A stretch of DNA of 64,000 nucleotides, from positions 744,001 to 808,000 of the forward strand of contig JACKQB010000001.1 in NCBI GenBank assembly GCA_024233115.1, read 5' to 3'. Origin of the DNA: Akkermansiaceae bacterium. GTDB lineage: Bacteria > Verrucomicrobiota > Verrucomicrobiia > Verrucomicrobiales > Akkermansiaceae. Under the pieces are notes generated by a model that worked only from the letters and a program-made list of their open reading frames with translations, was not told the origin of the DNA and searched no databases. Made by a program: the position numbers and the translations under genes. This document shows positions 1-8,154 of the stretch, in pieces (the stretch's first letter is position 1; each line of letters begins with the position of its first letter).

Positions 1-153
1 GTCGGGAGAACTATACTATTTTGGGGTACAGTTCAATGGCCAGTTTTGCTGGAGGAGGGGGTGGAGTACGTCAACATTGTCGCATTGGCAGGCAATGCCT
101 GACCGAAGCGGATATATTCAATATCTAACAAAACACGAAACTAACCATTAAAC

Positions 154-864
154 ATGATGAAGACAACAATACTATCAATAGTCGGCGCACTAGCGGCCAT
201 GACGACAGGAACCCATGCCGCGCTGGTCAGTGTCATTGACGCAGCGGGGTCAGGAGCGGTGGACTTTGCCGGCACCACAACAGGTAACCGGATAAGCATG
301 TCTGATTTTCAGACGGTCATCAATACGGTTGGCGACACTTCATTAGCGGGTGTCTTTGACAATGAAACGACTAACTCGGGCAACCTTAGTGGGGATGATG
401 ATTTTGGCGACCTCGCATCCGGTCTGACGATCACACACACCGGTGGTAACCGCTATGGGCGCAGTGATGTTGGTGAAGCCCGTGGTGTAGTCAGCGGGAC
501 AAAAGGCATGTTTATTGCCGGGACCGATACGTTTACCCTCTCAGCACCAGTCGGGCGATTATTCAGCCATTTTGGATGGGTCGCCTGGGGCACAGCCACG
601 GATGGCTACAATGCGACAGCCAACTTCAGTGGAGGTGGTAGTGCAACAGGCACAAGTGTGGGAAACAACGGCCAGACATTCATCGGGTTTGTCGCACCGT
701 CCGGTGAAAGCATCACTTCGGTCAGCTTTACGAAGAGCAGTGGTCTTTCTGGCTATGGTGGTGGTGATGATATAGCTTTTGCTACCGTTGCAGTCCCCGA
801 GCCATCTTCCACAGCTCTGCTCGGCCTTGGTGGTCTGGCTCTGATTCTCCGCCGCCGGAAGTAA
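154..864 (+). CDS. PEP-CTERM sorting domain protein
   Basis: A 236-residue exported protein of unknown biochemical role. It has an N-terminal signal peptide (about residues 1-22, ending Thr-His-Ala-Ala), a Gly/Ser/Thr-rich middle consistent with a secreted beta-rich domain, and a C-terminal PEP-CTERM tail at about residues 213-236: Val-Pro-Glu-Pro-Ser, a hydrophobic Leu/Gly/Ala stretch, then Arg-Arg-Arg-Lys. In this family the tail directs processing by an exosortase and surface or matrix placement; that is known for the family, not shown here. The start is the ATG followed by Met-Lys-Thr-Thr. A 13-bp palindrome (89-101) lies upstream and a strong terminator follows, so it is probably monocistronic. 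The middle domain was not recognised. Confidence 0.85.
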   Translation: MMKTTILSIVGALAAMTTGTHAALVSVIDAAGSGAVDFAGTTTGNRISMSDFQTVINTVGDTSLAGVFDNETTNSGNLSGDDDFGDLASGLTITHTGGNRYGRSDVGEARGVVSGTKGMFIAGTDTFTLSAPVGRLFSHFGWVAWGTATDGYNATANFSGGGSATGTSVGNNGQTFIGFVAPSGESITSVSFTKSSGLSGYGGGDDIAFATVAVPEPSSTALLGLGGLALILRRRK

Positions 865-895
865 TCCTTGGAAAAAACCGAAATCAATCTGCAAG

Positions 896-930
896 CCCCG
901 TGAGCCGTTCGGTTCACGGGGTGTTTTATT
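896..930 (+). terminator. Rho-independent terminator after the PEP-CTERM gene
   Basis: A GC-rich inverted repeat (CCCCGTGAGCC / GGTTCACGGGG, one mismatch-type position) with a very short loop is followed directly by a T-rich run. It starts about 30 bases after the stop codon. Confidence 0.85.
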
Positions 931-1204
931 TATTTTTTGTTATTTATCTGAACCCTTGTCCTTGGACTCAGGCAGCGCCGATAGCGCAACGACCGAGGCG
1001 GATCGGCGAATGTTGCGCCGGCGGGGTTCCCAGGGGGGCTGATGGCGCGACAGTTTTGCCGAGCCGTCCTATTCACGGGCAGGGAGGGATCTTGGTCGGG
1101 ATCTTGGTTCCCCACGATCATTCTGGTTGATCCAACGCGCGATGAGTCATACTCAGGACTTTAGCCTCGACATTAGGGACCTGGCTGACTAGGCTTCGCA
1201 CCCC
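931..1204. other. Non-coding gap with a short direct repeat
   Basis: No convincing reading frame on either strand. It contains a near-adjacent direct repeat of GGGATCTTGGT around 1087-1109 and otherwise GC-rich sequence. It presumably carries the promoter of the gene at 1205, but I see no clear -35/-10 pair. Confidence 0.4.
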
Positions 1205-1921
1205 ATGCGCGTTCTACTTTTGAGCCTTCTAATGCTGGCCTGTTCAGGTGTTTCCGGGCTGTCTCCGGCTGCCTATGCCGCAACTTCCGTAGCCAACCAG
1301 CGTCACATCATCCTCTGCGGTGGCCCCGCCCTGCGGAAATGGGAGAATTATCGCGTGCAGCGTGACCAGCACGACCGCTGGTGGGCCAATTTTGTCCGTG
1401 CTTCAACACTGCGTATGGACGAAATCCGTCGTGCCTATGGCAATGAGGCCCCGATCACCTGGCTTGTCTATCGGGCAGGCTATGCCGCCAGGGGGCGTGA
1501 GGACGGCAAACCCTACACCACCTGGCTCACTGAGCTTGCCGCAAAACGCAAGGTCACCCTCGTCTGGGTGAACGATGGCACGGAAGTCATCAACGCGATC
1601 AATCGCCACCCATCGAACTCCGTCATGACCTTCGATTTTTTTGGCCATTCGAACAAACACTGCTTTTTACTCGACTACAGTGGACAGATCATCGGTGCCA
1701 GCAAGGCCTGGATTCATGAAAACGATCTTGCGCGTATCCGCCGGGGCGTTTTTGCCCGTAATGCCCAATGCCAGAGCTGGGGGTGTCATACCGGCGAGAG
1801 TATGAGCGCATTTTGGAAACGGGCCACCGGGCACAGCATGCTCGGTGCCAGGGGTAAGACCAACTACGAGGCCGTTGGCCAGGGCCGGATGCCCACCGTA
1901 TCCGGCAGTTGGGTGCGCTAG
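1205..1921 (+). CDS. Exported protein of unknown function with His...Cys pattern
   Basis: A 238-residue protein with a clear signal peptide (hydrophobic residues 2-20, ending Ala-Tyr-Ala-Ala). I do not recognise the family. Visible features are a Phe-Phe-Gly-His-Ser-Asn segment near residue 145 and a Ser-Trp-Gly-Cys-His-Thr-Gly segment near residue 195, separated by about 50 residues. This spacing of a Gly-His after a hydrophobic strand and a Gly-Cys after another strand resembles the His/Cys dyad of caspase-fold (clan CD) peptidases, but this is only a pattern resemblance. Two Arg-rich segments follow each motif. It stands alone, with a short 52-base gap before bioB; co-transcription with bioB is possible but not indicated by function. 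Confidence 0.7.
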   Translation: MRVLLLSLLMLACSGVSGLSPAAYAATSVANQRHIILCGGPALRKWENYRVQRDQHDRWWANFVRASTLRMDEIRRAYGNEAPITWLVYRAGYAARGREDGKPYTTWLTELAAKRKVTLVWVNDGTEVINAINRHPSNSVMTFDFFGHSNKHCFLLDYSGQIIGASKAWIHENDLARIRRGVFARNAQCQSWGCHTGESMSAFWKRATGHSMLGARGKTNYEAVGQGRMPTVSGSWVR

Positions 1922-1973
1922 ACCAATCCCCGGACCCGACTTTTACGAACCACCATCCACCACAACCAAATCA

Positions 1974-2969
1974 ATGAAATACGAACAGCTTAAGGAAATC
2001 TACGAACTTCCGTTTTTTGAACTCTTTCACAAAGCCCGCGAGGTGCATATTGCCAATTGGCCTGAAAATGAAATCCAGCTGTGTACGCTGCTCTCGATCA
2101 AGACCGGCGGCTGTTCCGAAGACTGCTCGTATTGTTCGCAATCGTCACGCCACCAATCTGAAATCCAGCGTGAGCCGCTGATGGAGCTGCCTGCCGTCAT
2201 GGAGCGTGCTACGGCCGCCCGCGACAACGGCGCGACCCGCTTCTGCATGGGTGCCGCCTGGAAGGGTGTGAAGACCGGGACCAGGCAGTTTGATGATGTG
2301 CTCGAAATCGTGCGCAACGTCGCCTCCCTCGGTATGGAAGTCTGTGTCACCCTCGGCGAGCTGGGGGCGGCGGAAGCCAGGCAGCTCAAGGAGGCCGGTG
2401 TGACCGCATACAACCACAACCTCGATACCTCCCGCGAGCACTATCCCAAGATTGTGACCTCTCACACCTATGATGATCGACTGAAAACCATCCGCCACGC
2501 ACAGGACGCGGGTATGAGTGTTTGCTGCGGCGGTATCCTCGGTCTGGGTGAAACGGTGGAGGATCGGTTGAAAATGTTGGAAGTGATCTCCGAGTTCAAC
2601 CCGCAGCCCGAGAGTGTGCCGATCAACTCCCTGATGCCGATGCCGGGGACTCCGCTGGCTGAAGCCAATTCGGTGGATATTTTTGATGTCATCAAAATGG
2701 TAGCCGTGGCGCGTATCGCTTGTCCCAAGGCCAAGGTGCGGCTCTCTGCCGGTCGTCACCAGATGTCGGAAGAGGGGCAGACCATGTGTTTTTACGCAGG
2801 TGCCAACTCGATATTCTATGGCGAGAAACTGCTCACTTCCGAGAACTCTGCCATTAAGAAAGATCTCAGCCTGATTGGTAAACTTGAGATCAATCCTCTC
2901 AAGCCGAACCCGGACATGGAGGCTCCGGCCAAGGAGCTTACCAAGGAACTCGCCCCCTGTTGCGAGTAA
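1974..2969 (+). CDS. bioB: Biotin synthase
   Basis: Radical SAM enzyme that inserts sulfur into dethiobiotin to make biotin, in the cytoplasm. The 331-residue length fits the family. The SAM-cluster motif is Gly-Gly-Cys47-Ser-Glu-Asp-Cys51-Ser-Tyr-Cys54, followed by Ser-Gln-Ser-Ser as in known BioB proteins; conserved Tyr-Asn-His-Asn-Leu-Asp-Thr and Ser-Ala-Gly-Arg segments (ligands and substrate/2Fe-2S site) are present. The frame is open upstream to 1845, but the ATG at 1974 (Met-Lys-Tyr-Glu-Gln) matches the usual N-terminus and avoids overlap with the preceding gene. The C-terminus ends in Cys-Cys-Glu. No other biotin gene lies in the window; the next gene is a beta-ketoacyl synthase 54 bases downstream. 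Confidence 0.96.
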   Translation: MKYEQLKEIYELPFFELFHKAREVHIANWPENEIQLCTLLSIKTGGCSEDCSYCSQSSRHQSEIQREPLMELPAVMERATAARDNGATRFCMGAAWKGVKTGTRQFDDVLEIVRNVASLGMEVCVTLGELGAAEARQLKEAGVTAYNHNLDTSREHYPKIVTSHTYDDRLKTIRHAQDAGMSVCCGGILGLGETVEDRLKMLEVISEFNPQPESVPINSLMPMPGTPLAEANSVDIFDVIKMVAVARIACPKAKVRLSAGRHQMSEEGQTMCFYAGANSIFYGEKLLTSENSAIKKDLSLIGKLEINPLKPNPDMEAPAKELTKELAPCCE

Positions 2970-3023
2970 TGCCGTGGTAGGGCGGATTGGCCTCGATCCG
3001 CCGCAGCTATCACCACAAACATC

Positions 3024-4265
3024 ATGAACATCGCCATCACCGGCATTGGCCTGACCAGCGGTCTGGGCGACGGTGCGGACGTGCACGTGCAGAAAATCTC
3101 CGCCGGGCAACACGCGCTTCGTCCATTGTCCGGCTTGTTCGGCAAGGATTTCCACCACGCCGAACTCAACGCCGCATGGATTGAAAACAGGAAGATCATG
3201 CTGTCCCGCAAATGGGCACCGGCATCGATGTTGTCACTGCATGTGGCGAGGCAGGCCATTGCCGATGCCGGTCTGGACACATCCGACCTCAGGGATGCCG
3301 CTGTCATCGTTGGCAGTAGCCGTGGTAATGTTGCCGGCTGGGTATCCGACTGGCCGACGCGTCGCCCCTTCGCCCTCATGGCAGCCAGCAATTCGATGCA
3401 TGGGGAGCTCGCCTCCGCCGTGAGTATCGAACTTGGTATCAAGGGACCCTGGCAGGTGATTTCCAGCGGCTGCGCCGCCTCCCTCGACGCCATGGGAATG
3501 GCGTGGATGATGATCCGACAAGGTATCGTCAAACGCGCCATCGTCATCGGTGTCGAACTGCCGTTGATCCCGGAGGTGTTAAAGGCCTACGAGCGCACAG
3601 GGGTCCTGGCAACGGGTTCGGTGAATGATCCCTACTCACCTGACGCCGGCGGTTTCTTTCCAGGTGAGGCAGGCGCGGCGGTTGTGTTGGAATCGGTGGA
3701 TGCTGTGGTTGCGCGTCGACAGGCGATGGAGTCAGCCTACCCCGGTGGTCATCTTACTTCCAAACTAACTCACAAAGAGCAGGCAAACGCGATGATTCAA
3801 ATGACCGGTTACTGGTGTAACTCGGACGCCGACTCCCCCATTGGAATGCCCAGTGATGGAGCGGGCTTGCGCGACTGCTTGGCCAGGGCGGTGCAGGATT
3901 TGGAAAACGAACCCGAAATCGCCGCGATCTGCCCTCACGCCAGCGGAACCTTGCTGCACGGTAAAGCCGAGCTGGCGGCACTCAGGGCGGCATTGCCGGA
4001 TGATCAAAGGATTTCCCTCCACCCGCTGAAACCCTTTACCGGTCATACCGTCGGCGCCAGTGGCATCCTCGATGTCGCCATCCTGGCACGTTTCCTCCGT
4101 GACCGGCAACTGCCACCGAATTTACCCGACAATACCAGCCCGGATGAGCCGTTTACCCTGGCTCCTAACAAACTCGCAGCAGAGGGATCCACCCTGTTGA
4201 AAATCGCCGTCGGCATGGGGGGGCACAACTCGATTATCTCGCTCCGCTCTCCATCTGTTTCCTAA
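3024..4265 (+). CDS. Beta-ketoacyl-ACP synthase (KAS, FabF-like)
   Basis: Thiolase-fold condensing enzyme that would join an acyl thioester to malonyl-ACP. At 413 residues it has the normal KAS II length. The active-site nucleophile is Cys150 in Ser-Ser-Gly-Cys-Ala-Ala-Ser; the two catalytic histidines are His305 (His-Ala-Ser-Gly-Thr, a variant of His-Gly-Thr-Gly-Thr) and His341 (Lys336-Pro-Phe-Thr-Gly-His). So all catalytic residues are present. It is divergent from housekeeping FabF (insert after residue 230, altered His-Gly-Thr-Gly-Thr), which suggests a specialised pathway. It follows bioB by 54 bases, so a role in making the pimeloyl chain of biotin or an unrelated lipid/polyketide are both possible. 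Its 3' end overlaps the convergent phosphatase gene by 32 bases. Confidence 0.88.
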   Translation: MNIAITGIGLTSGLGDGADVHVQKISAGQHALRPLSGLFGKDFHHAELNAAWIENRKIMLSRKWAPASMLSLHVARQAIADAGLDTSDLRDAAVIVGSSRGNVAGWVSDWPTRRPFALMAASNSMHGELASAVSIELGIKGPWQVISSGCAASLDAMGMAWMMIRQGIVKRAIVIGVELPLIPEVLKAYERTGVLATGSVNDPYSPDAGGFFPGEAGAAVVLESVDAVVARRQAMESAYPGGHLTSKLTHKEQANAMIQMTGYWCNSDADSPIGMPSDGAGLRDCLARAVQDLENEPEIAAICPHASGTLLHGKAELAALRAALPDDQRISLHPLKPFTGHTVGASGILDVAILARFLRDRQLPPNLPDNTSPDEPFTLAPNKLAAEGSTLLKIAVGMGGHNSIISLRSPSVS

Positions 4266-4737
4266 CATATTCAAGCAACTGCGCGCAACCGTCCTCCAGC
4301 ATATCGGCGACCAGTTCAAAACCCGAACCACTCCCGTAATAGGGGTCCGGGACTTCGGGCAGCTGATGATCCGGATCCACGCAGAATGTAGTGAACTTAC
4401 GGACTTTCCGCTCATATTCCGGACTGCCGGCCAGAGCGATCACACGCTGGTAGTTATCGTTGTCCATGGTCAGAATAAGATCAAAATCGAGTAAATCCTG
4501 GGCGGTGAAACGTCGCGCTTTCCCAGCAACCGGAATATCCCGGTTGCGTAAGGTCTTGCACATCCGTATGTCGGGCGGCTTGCCCGGGTGGTAATCGTGG
4601 GTGCCTGCGGAGTCGATGTTGATGACCTCTTCCAGCCCGGCTTGTTTGACCTGGTGGCGGAGAATGTTTTCAGCAGCAGGTGACCGGCAAATGTTGCCCA
4701 TACAGACAAAAATCACATTGAAAGGCGTTCTTGGCAT
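4234..4737 (-). CDS. Low-molecular-weight protein-tyrosine phosphatase
   Basis: A 167-residue cytoplasmic phosphatase. The P-loop is at the N-terminus: Val-Cys12-Met-Gly-Asn-Ile-Cys17-Arg18-Ser-Pro, with nucleophile Cys12 and Arg18, and the general acid is the Asp in Val-Pro-Asp-Pro-Tyr-Tyr near residue 127. Length and layout fit LMW-PTP. Bacterial members dephosphorylate tyrosine kinases that control polysaccharide export or act on arginine phosphate; no such partner is nearby, so the substrate is unknown. The start at 4737 (Met-Pro-Arg-Thr) was preferred over an upstream in-frame ATG at 4845 because the family begins a few residues before the P-loop. It is tail-to-tail with the KAS gene and divergent from the next gene. 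Confidence 0.92.
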   Translation of the reverse strand: MPRTPFNVIFVCMGNICRSPAAENILRHQVKQAGLEEVINIDSAGTHDYHPGKPPDIRMCKTLRNRDIPVAGKARRFTAQDLLDFDLILTMDNDNYQRVIALAGSPEYERKVRKFTTFCVDPDHQLPEVPDPYYGSGSGFELVADMLEDGCAQLLEYVRKQMESGAR

Positions 4738-4765
4738 GATGGCCCGATGCTGTAGAATTTTCCCC

Positions 4766-6406
4766 ATGCTGGCAAGGATGGTATTATGGATGTGTGTGGT
4801 GATGTGCCCTGGGGCCATAGCTGCGGAGATGAAGCCCAATGTCATCGTGATCCTGAACGAGGGGGAGGGGCCATTTGGGGAGAAGGGGGAGAACTCGAAA
4901 ATGGAGAACTATTTCCGCCCCGACAAAGGTGAGGAGACCAAGACCGGGGTTGTCTGGGATGTCTATGAGTCCACCTTGCTGGCGGCCCAGGGGCGGGCTG
5001 CGCTGACAGCGGCGTTGATCCATGGGAAAGAGTCGTTGCAAGCGGGTGTGGTCGAGGAAATGGGGTGGCGGCGTAAAGCTGTCACCGGTCCGGGGTTGTT
5101 GGATGTTTATCGCAAGGCCGGTTATACATCACTTTTTTACGGAAATTGGAAATTGGGGGACAGTCCTCCCTTTGATCCGCGATCAAGGGGCTTTGACGCA
5201 GCGCTGGTGGTTCAGTCGGGTCACCTCAACCACGAATGGGGATCTGGCGGACTGGCTTCGGTGGATCACCAGGCGAGGCTCAAGAGCTTCACGGAGTGGA
5301 CGACGAAGGGTAGGCCGGTTTTTTGTTTGATCGACGATGGTCATGCATCCTCCCAGGCAGCCACGGCCAGGATGATAAAGGACTTTGCGGTCGCCCAGAT
5401 GAAAAATGAGGCGAGGCCTACGGTGCTTATCGTGATTGCTGTCAACGAGCACCGGGGGCTCAAGGAGGGGGAGGCGGGGTTCTATGATGTACTGAAATGG
5501 TCCCTCTATGCAGCAGGTATAAAAAATGAAGAGGCCAAACACCTTGCGTGGCGGCAATCGGTCCGCGTCGACAAGGATTTATCCACGGGGCTGGCTGGTC
5601 TTATTGGCGGGGCTGGCGAGCTCAAGCGTGATTTCTACTTTTTTCATCAAGCGGGTTGGAAGGCAGACGCCGCACCTGAAAAATACCGCCACCGGGGTTC
5701 TCTCGTGGTTGGCAAGGGGCATGCCCTGGTGAACGGGCTCGAGCTATACCCCTTGTCCGGTGGGCTCGAGCCGGATCTAACCAAGCCGCTTGATATCAGT
5801 GAAAACCAACAACTTCACAGCGCGCTGCTGGCAGCCCATGCCAGGTGGTGGCAACAGACTCGTGAGGCATTGTATGACCCCCGGGCTTTTTCGGTGGGAG
5901 CTGAAAACCAACAAGTGACCCGGTTGACAGCGGAGGACTGGAGACCCTCAAAAATCATCCATCAAGATGGCACGGCGCCGTCTTCCAAGCCGATCATTTT
6001 TCAAGACTCCCTGGTGGATGTGCTCAACGCTCTTCGCACGGATGAACACTACCGCAATACGTTCCCCGCCTATTCCGGTAGCTGGTCGGTGAACATCATC
6101 CGGGCTGGCCGGTATAGAATCACAGCAAGCCTGTTACCCAGGGAGGTAAGTAAACCCGAAGAAAAAGCTTTAGCCGTCCTCCGGGGGGGAGAGGCGTTTG
6201 TTCAATGGGGTCGCAACAAAGTGCAACTCCGTTTACTCGATGGGGCGACTGCCGTGTCTGTCCTGACTGACGCCGATGCCGGTGTCACCGACCTCGAGTG
6301 CTGGTTTACTGGTCAACTCGCCCTCGAACGGGAACTCGGTGCCTTCTTTGTGGAAATAGAACGCGTAGGCGACAAAAAATTCGACCTCAAGCCAGAGGCC
6401 CGTTGA
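4766..6406 (+). CDS. Sulfatase-fold protein lacking catalytic residues
   Basis: A 546-residue exported protein that follows the plan of arylsulfatases but is probably not a sulfatase. After a signal peptide (residues 1-20) comes Lys-Pro-Asn-Val-Ile-Val-Ile-Leu, normally followed by the metal ligands Asp-Asp-Leu-Gly; here it is Asn31-Glu-Gly-Glu-Gly. The Cys/Ser-x-Pro-x-Arg site that becomes formylglycine is replaced by Ala-Ala-Gln-Gly-Arg (about 73-77). The next sulfatase landmark is kept: Gly-Asn-Trp-Lys-Leu-Gly followed by Arg-Gly-Phe-Asp. The C-terminal part resembles the beta domain of exported arylsulfatases. The start is uncertain: 4739 and 4766 are both possible; 4766 gives the cleanest signal peptide. 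The promoter region is shared with the divergent phosphatase gene. Confidence 0.8.
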   Translation: MLARMVLWMCVVMCPGAIAAEMKPNVIVILNEGEGPFGEKGENSKMENYFRPDKGEETKTGVVWDVYESTLLAAQGRAALTAALIHGKESLQAGVVEEMGWRRKAVTGPGLLDVYRKAGYTSLFYGNWKLGDSPPFDPRSRGFDAALVVQSGHLNHEWGSGGLASVDHQARLKSFTEWTTKGRPVFCLIDDGHASSQAATARMIKDFAVAQMKNEARPTVLIVIAVNEHRGLKEGEAGFYDVLKWSLYAAGIKNEEAKHLAWRQSVRVDKDLSTGLAGLIGGAGELKRDFYFFHQAGWKADAAPEKYRHRGSLVVGKGHALVNGLELYPLSGGLEPDLTKPLDISENQQLHSALLAAHARWWQQTREALYDPRAFSVGAENQQVTRLTAEDWRPSKIIHQDGTAPSSKPIIFQDSLVDVLNALRTDEHYRNTFPAYSGSWSVNIIRAGRYRITASLLPREVSKPEEKALAVLRGGEAFVQWGRNKVQLRLLDGATAVSVLTDADAGVTDLECWFTGQLALERELGAFFVEIERVGDKKFDLKPEAR

Positions 6407-6477
6407 TGAAGCCAGCGGGGAACTCTGGCGGGTAGGTGTTCATTGTTTGCGTAACGAACAACATCAAATGCAGCGCG

Positions 6478-7950
6478 TCATCTGGGGACCAGCTCAGCAT
6501 GTTTTCCTTGTATCAATATCTGGTTTTGATCAAACGGGAGTCGCCTCAAGATCGATGACGCTGAGTTGCTCTCCAGGAAAAGTGGCAGTAGCCTGCCGTT
6601 CTGTCCCGCTACTTTTGCTTCAATACAGCGTGGTTTACCTTGGACACGGTAGTGGGACCATGCAATCCCCTGCTTGTCTAACCAGTCAGCGAAGTAATCA
6701 AGCTGCGAAAAAAATCGATAGACTTCAGGCATATCCGTGGCAGGTCCACTTGCAATGTTTTTCAGGTATTTGAAGCGGTGTGTAACCAGTTCGCCGGTGT
6801 CGACACGACGCAAAGGGATTTCGATCATTGGCATTGCAGGGTCCTGAACATAGGCGGGCTGAAGCCACGTCGTTCTGGTCATTTGACAGGATGACCGTGC
6901 CCTTTCCGACAGGTCGATGAGTTGTTTTGAATGCTGGTTGCAAACAGCTAGGAAAACATCGATACACAGCATCTGCTTGCGAACCCGCTCCTTGATGTTG
7001 CGGGGGGTAGGATAGGTGCCTGTGGATGTATCCAGTCGGTTTTCCAATAAAAAAGAAAGCGCACCCAGCAGCCCAGCCTTGTTACGGAAATTGTGTGCCG
7101 ACAGGCCGCCATGGGTGATGTTCTGATGGGTGCGGGTAATTTCGCCGAAATAGTGATTTGCCCGGAGTCCGTTGCTTCGAACCGTTTTCAGAATGCGGGG
7201 GAGCATGACGGTTGCGCTGAAGTCTTGTAATGGTTTGTCCACATTCGGGTTGTTGGCATACTCGAACTGGGCTTCAACATCCGTTAGCCATCCTTCCGCG
7301 CCCAGGCTTTTTTTCTTCAGCACCGCCGATTCATGGACATCGAGGACCACATGGGGCTTGAACTCCATAAGGGCTTTGTTCAAGGCCGTGCTTTCCGGCG
7401 CTGCCAGCAGACCGTAGTCGGTACTCAAATTGACACCCCGGGCATTGACCCTTTTTTTATTTTCAATACCGTCCGGATTAGCTGCGGGAACGATCAGGAT
7501 TTCCATGTTCCTGAGCCAATCCGGTCGGTTTCGGCCCGTGGTCCAGTTTCCGACCATTACCAGCAGGGCTTCGCATCCGGATATCTCGCTACCATGCTGG
7601 GCGGCCAATAACATGACGCGCAGTTTTTTTTCGGATTTTGGATTCTCTCTTTCGCCCGTTTCAATATGCAGGGCTTCGATAGGATGCTGGTTGACCGTTT
7701 TCCCGAGGATACGCAGTTGCACCGTGATTTCCCCTGATGGGTATGCGACGAGCCGTTGGAGGTATTCTGAACGTTTTGCGGCTCCCGACAATTGCTGGTA
7801 ATTGCTCTGTTCAAGGGGGCTGTTCAGCTTTTCTGATGCCTCCGCAGGCACAGTCGATGTTAAAACAAGAAAGCACAAATTGTAGCCAAGCTGTTTCCAG
7901 CCACCGCCGGAAATAAGTTTTTTACCTATGTATGTTAGATTTGCTGTCAT
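6478..7950 (-). CDS. Exported M14-family zinc carboxypeptidase
   Basis: A 490-residue metallopeptidase, probably exported. Zinc ligands are recognisable: His-Gly-Ser-Glu (HxxE) near residue 121, and the third His in Asp-Val-His-Glu-Ser about 85 residues later. Between them is the substrate-binding segment Asn-Pro-Asp-Gly-Ile-Glu and the Arg-Val-Asn-Ala-Arg-Gly-Val-Asn-Leu pattern typical of M14. The catalytic Glu of the C-terminal part of the domain is not obvious; Glu-Ile-Thr-Arg-Thr-His near residue 265 is a candidate region. The chosen ATG (7950) precedes a hydrophobic segment at residues 18-35 ending near Ala-Glu-Ala; an upstream ATG at 8076 would add a low-complexity leader. A C-terminal extension of about 150 residues is unassigned. 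It converges on the sulfatase-fold gene. Confidence 0.85.
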   Translation of the reverse strand: MTANLTYIGKKLISGGGWKQLGYNLCFLVLTSTVPAEASEKLNSPLEQSNYQQLSGAAKRSEYLQRLVAYPSGEITVQLRILGKTVNQHPIEALHIETGERENPKSEKKLRVMLLAAQHGSEISGCEALLVMVGNWTTGRNRPDWLRNMEILIVPAANPDGIENKKRVNARGVNLSTDYGLLAAPESTALNKALMEFKPHVVLDVHESAVLKKKSLGAEGWLTDVEAQFEYANNPNVDKPLQDFSATVMLPRILKTVRSNGLRANHYFGEITRTHQNITHGGLSAHNFRNKAGLLGALSFLLENRLDTSTGTYPTPRNIKERVRKQMLCIDVFLAVCNQHSKQLIDLSERARSSCQMTRTTWLQPAYVQDPAMPMIEIPLRRVDTGELVTHRFKYLKNIASGPATDMPEVYRFFSQLDYFADWLDKQGIAWSHYRVQGKPRCIEAKVAGQNGRLLPLFLESNSASSILRRLPFDQNQILIQGKHAELVPR

Positions 7951-8154
7951 CGTGGAGGCTGGGGTTGGGTATGGCTGAGATGGGTATCGAACCCGGCATG
8001 GGGAATGGCCGTTTACCGGGGAAGAGAATGGCCGGGTTGTCGCTGTGTGGGTGCGTATTTCCACATTCCCAGCCACCTTGCATCATAGCCCTCCCAGCCG
8101 CCGCGCCAAGGAGTTTTTTGGGGTGGTTGGTTACCGGGCTCAAGGCGAGCTGGC

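Noticed and set aside
2145..3158. 337-residue open frame on the minus strand opposite bioB
   Set aside because: It is the antisense of a clearly recognised gene, His/Gly-rich with no family resemblance, and is produced by high GC content.
7990..8038. Possible riboswitch or hairpin in the leader of the M14 peptidase gene
   Set aside because: There is an 8-bp inverted repeat (AACCCGGC/GCCGGGTT), but no conserved aptamer element was recognised.
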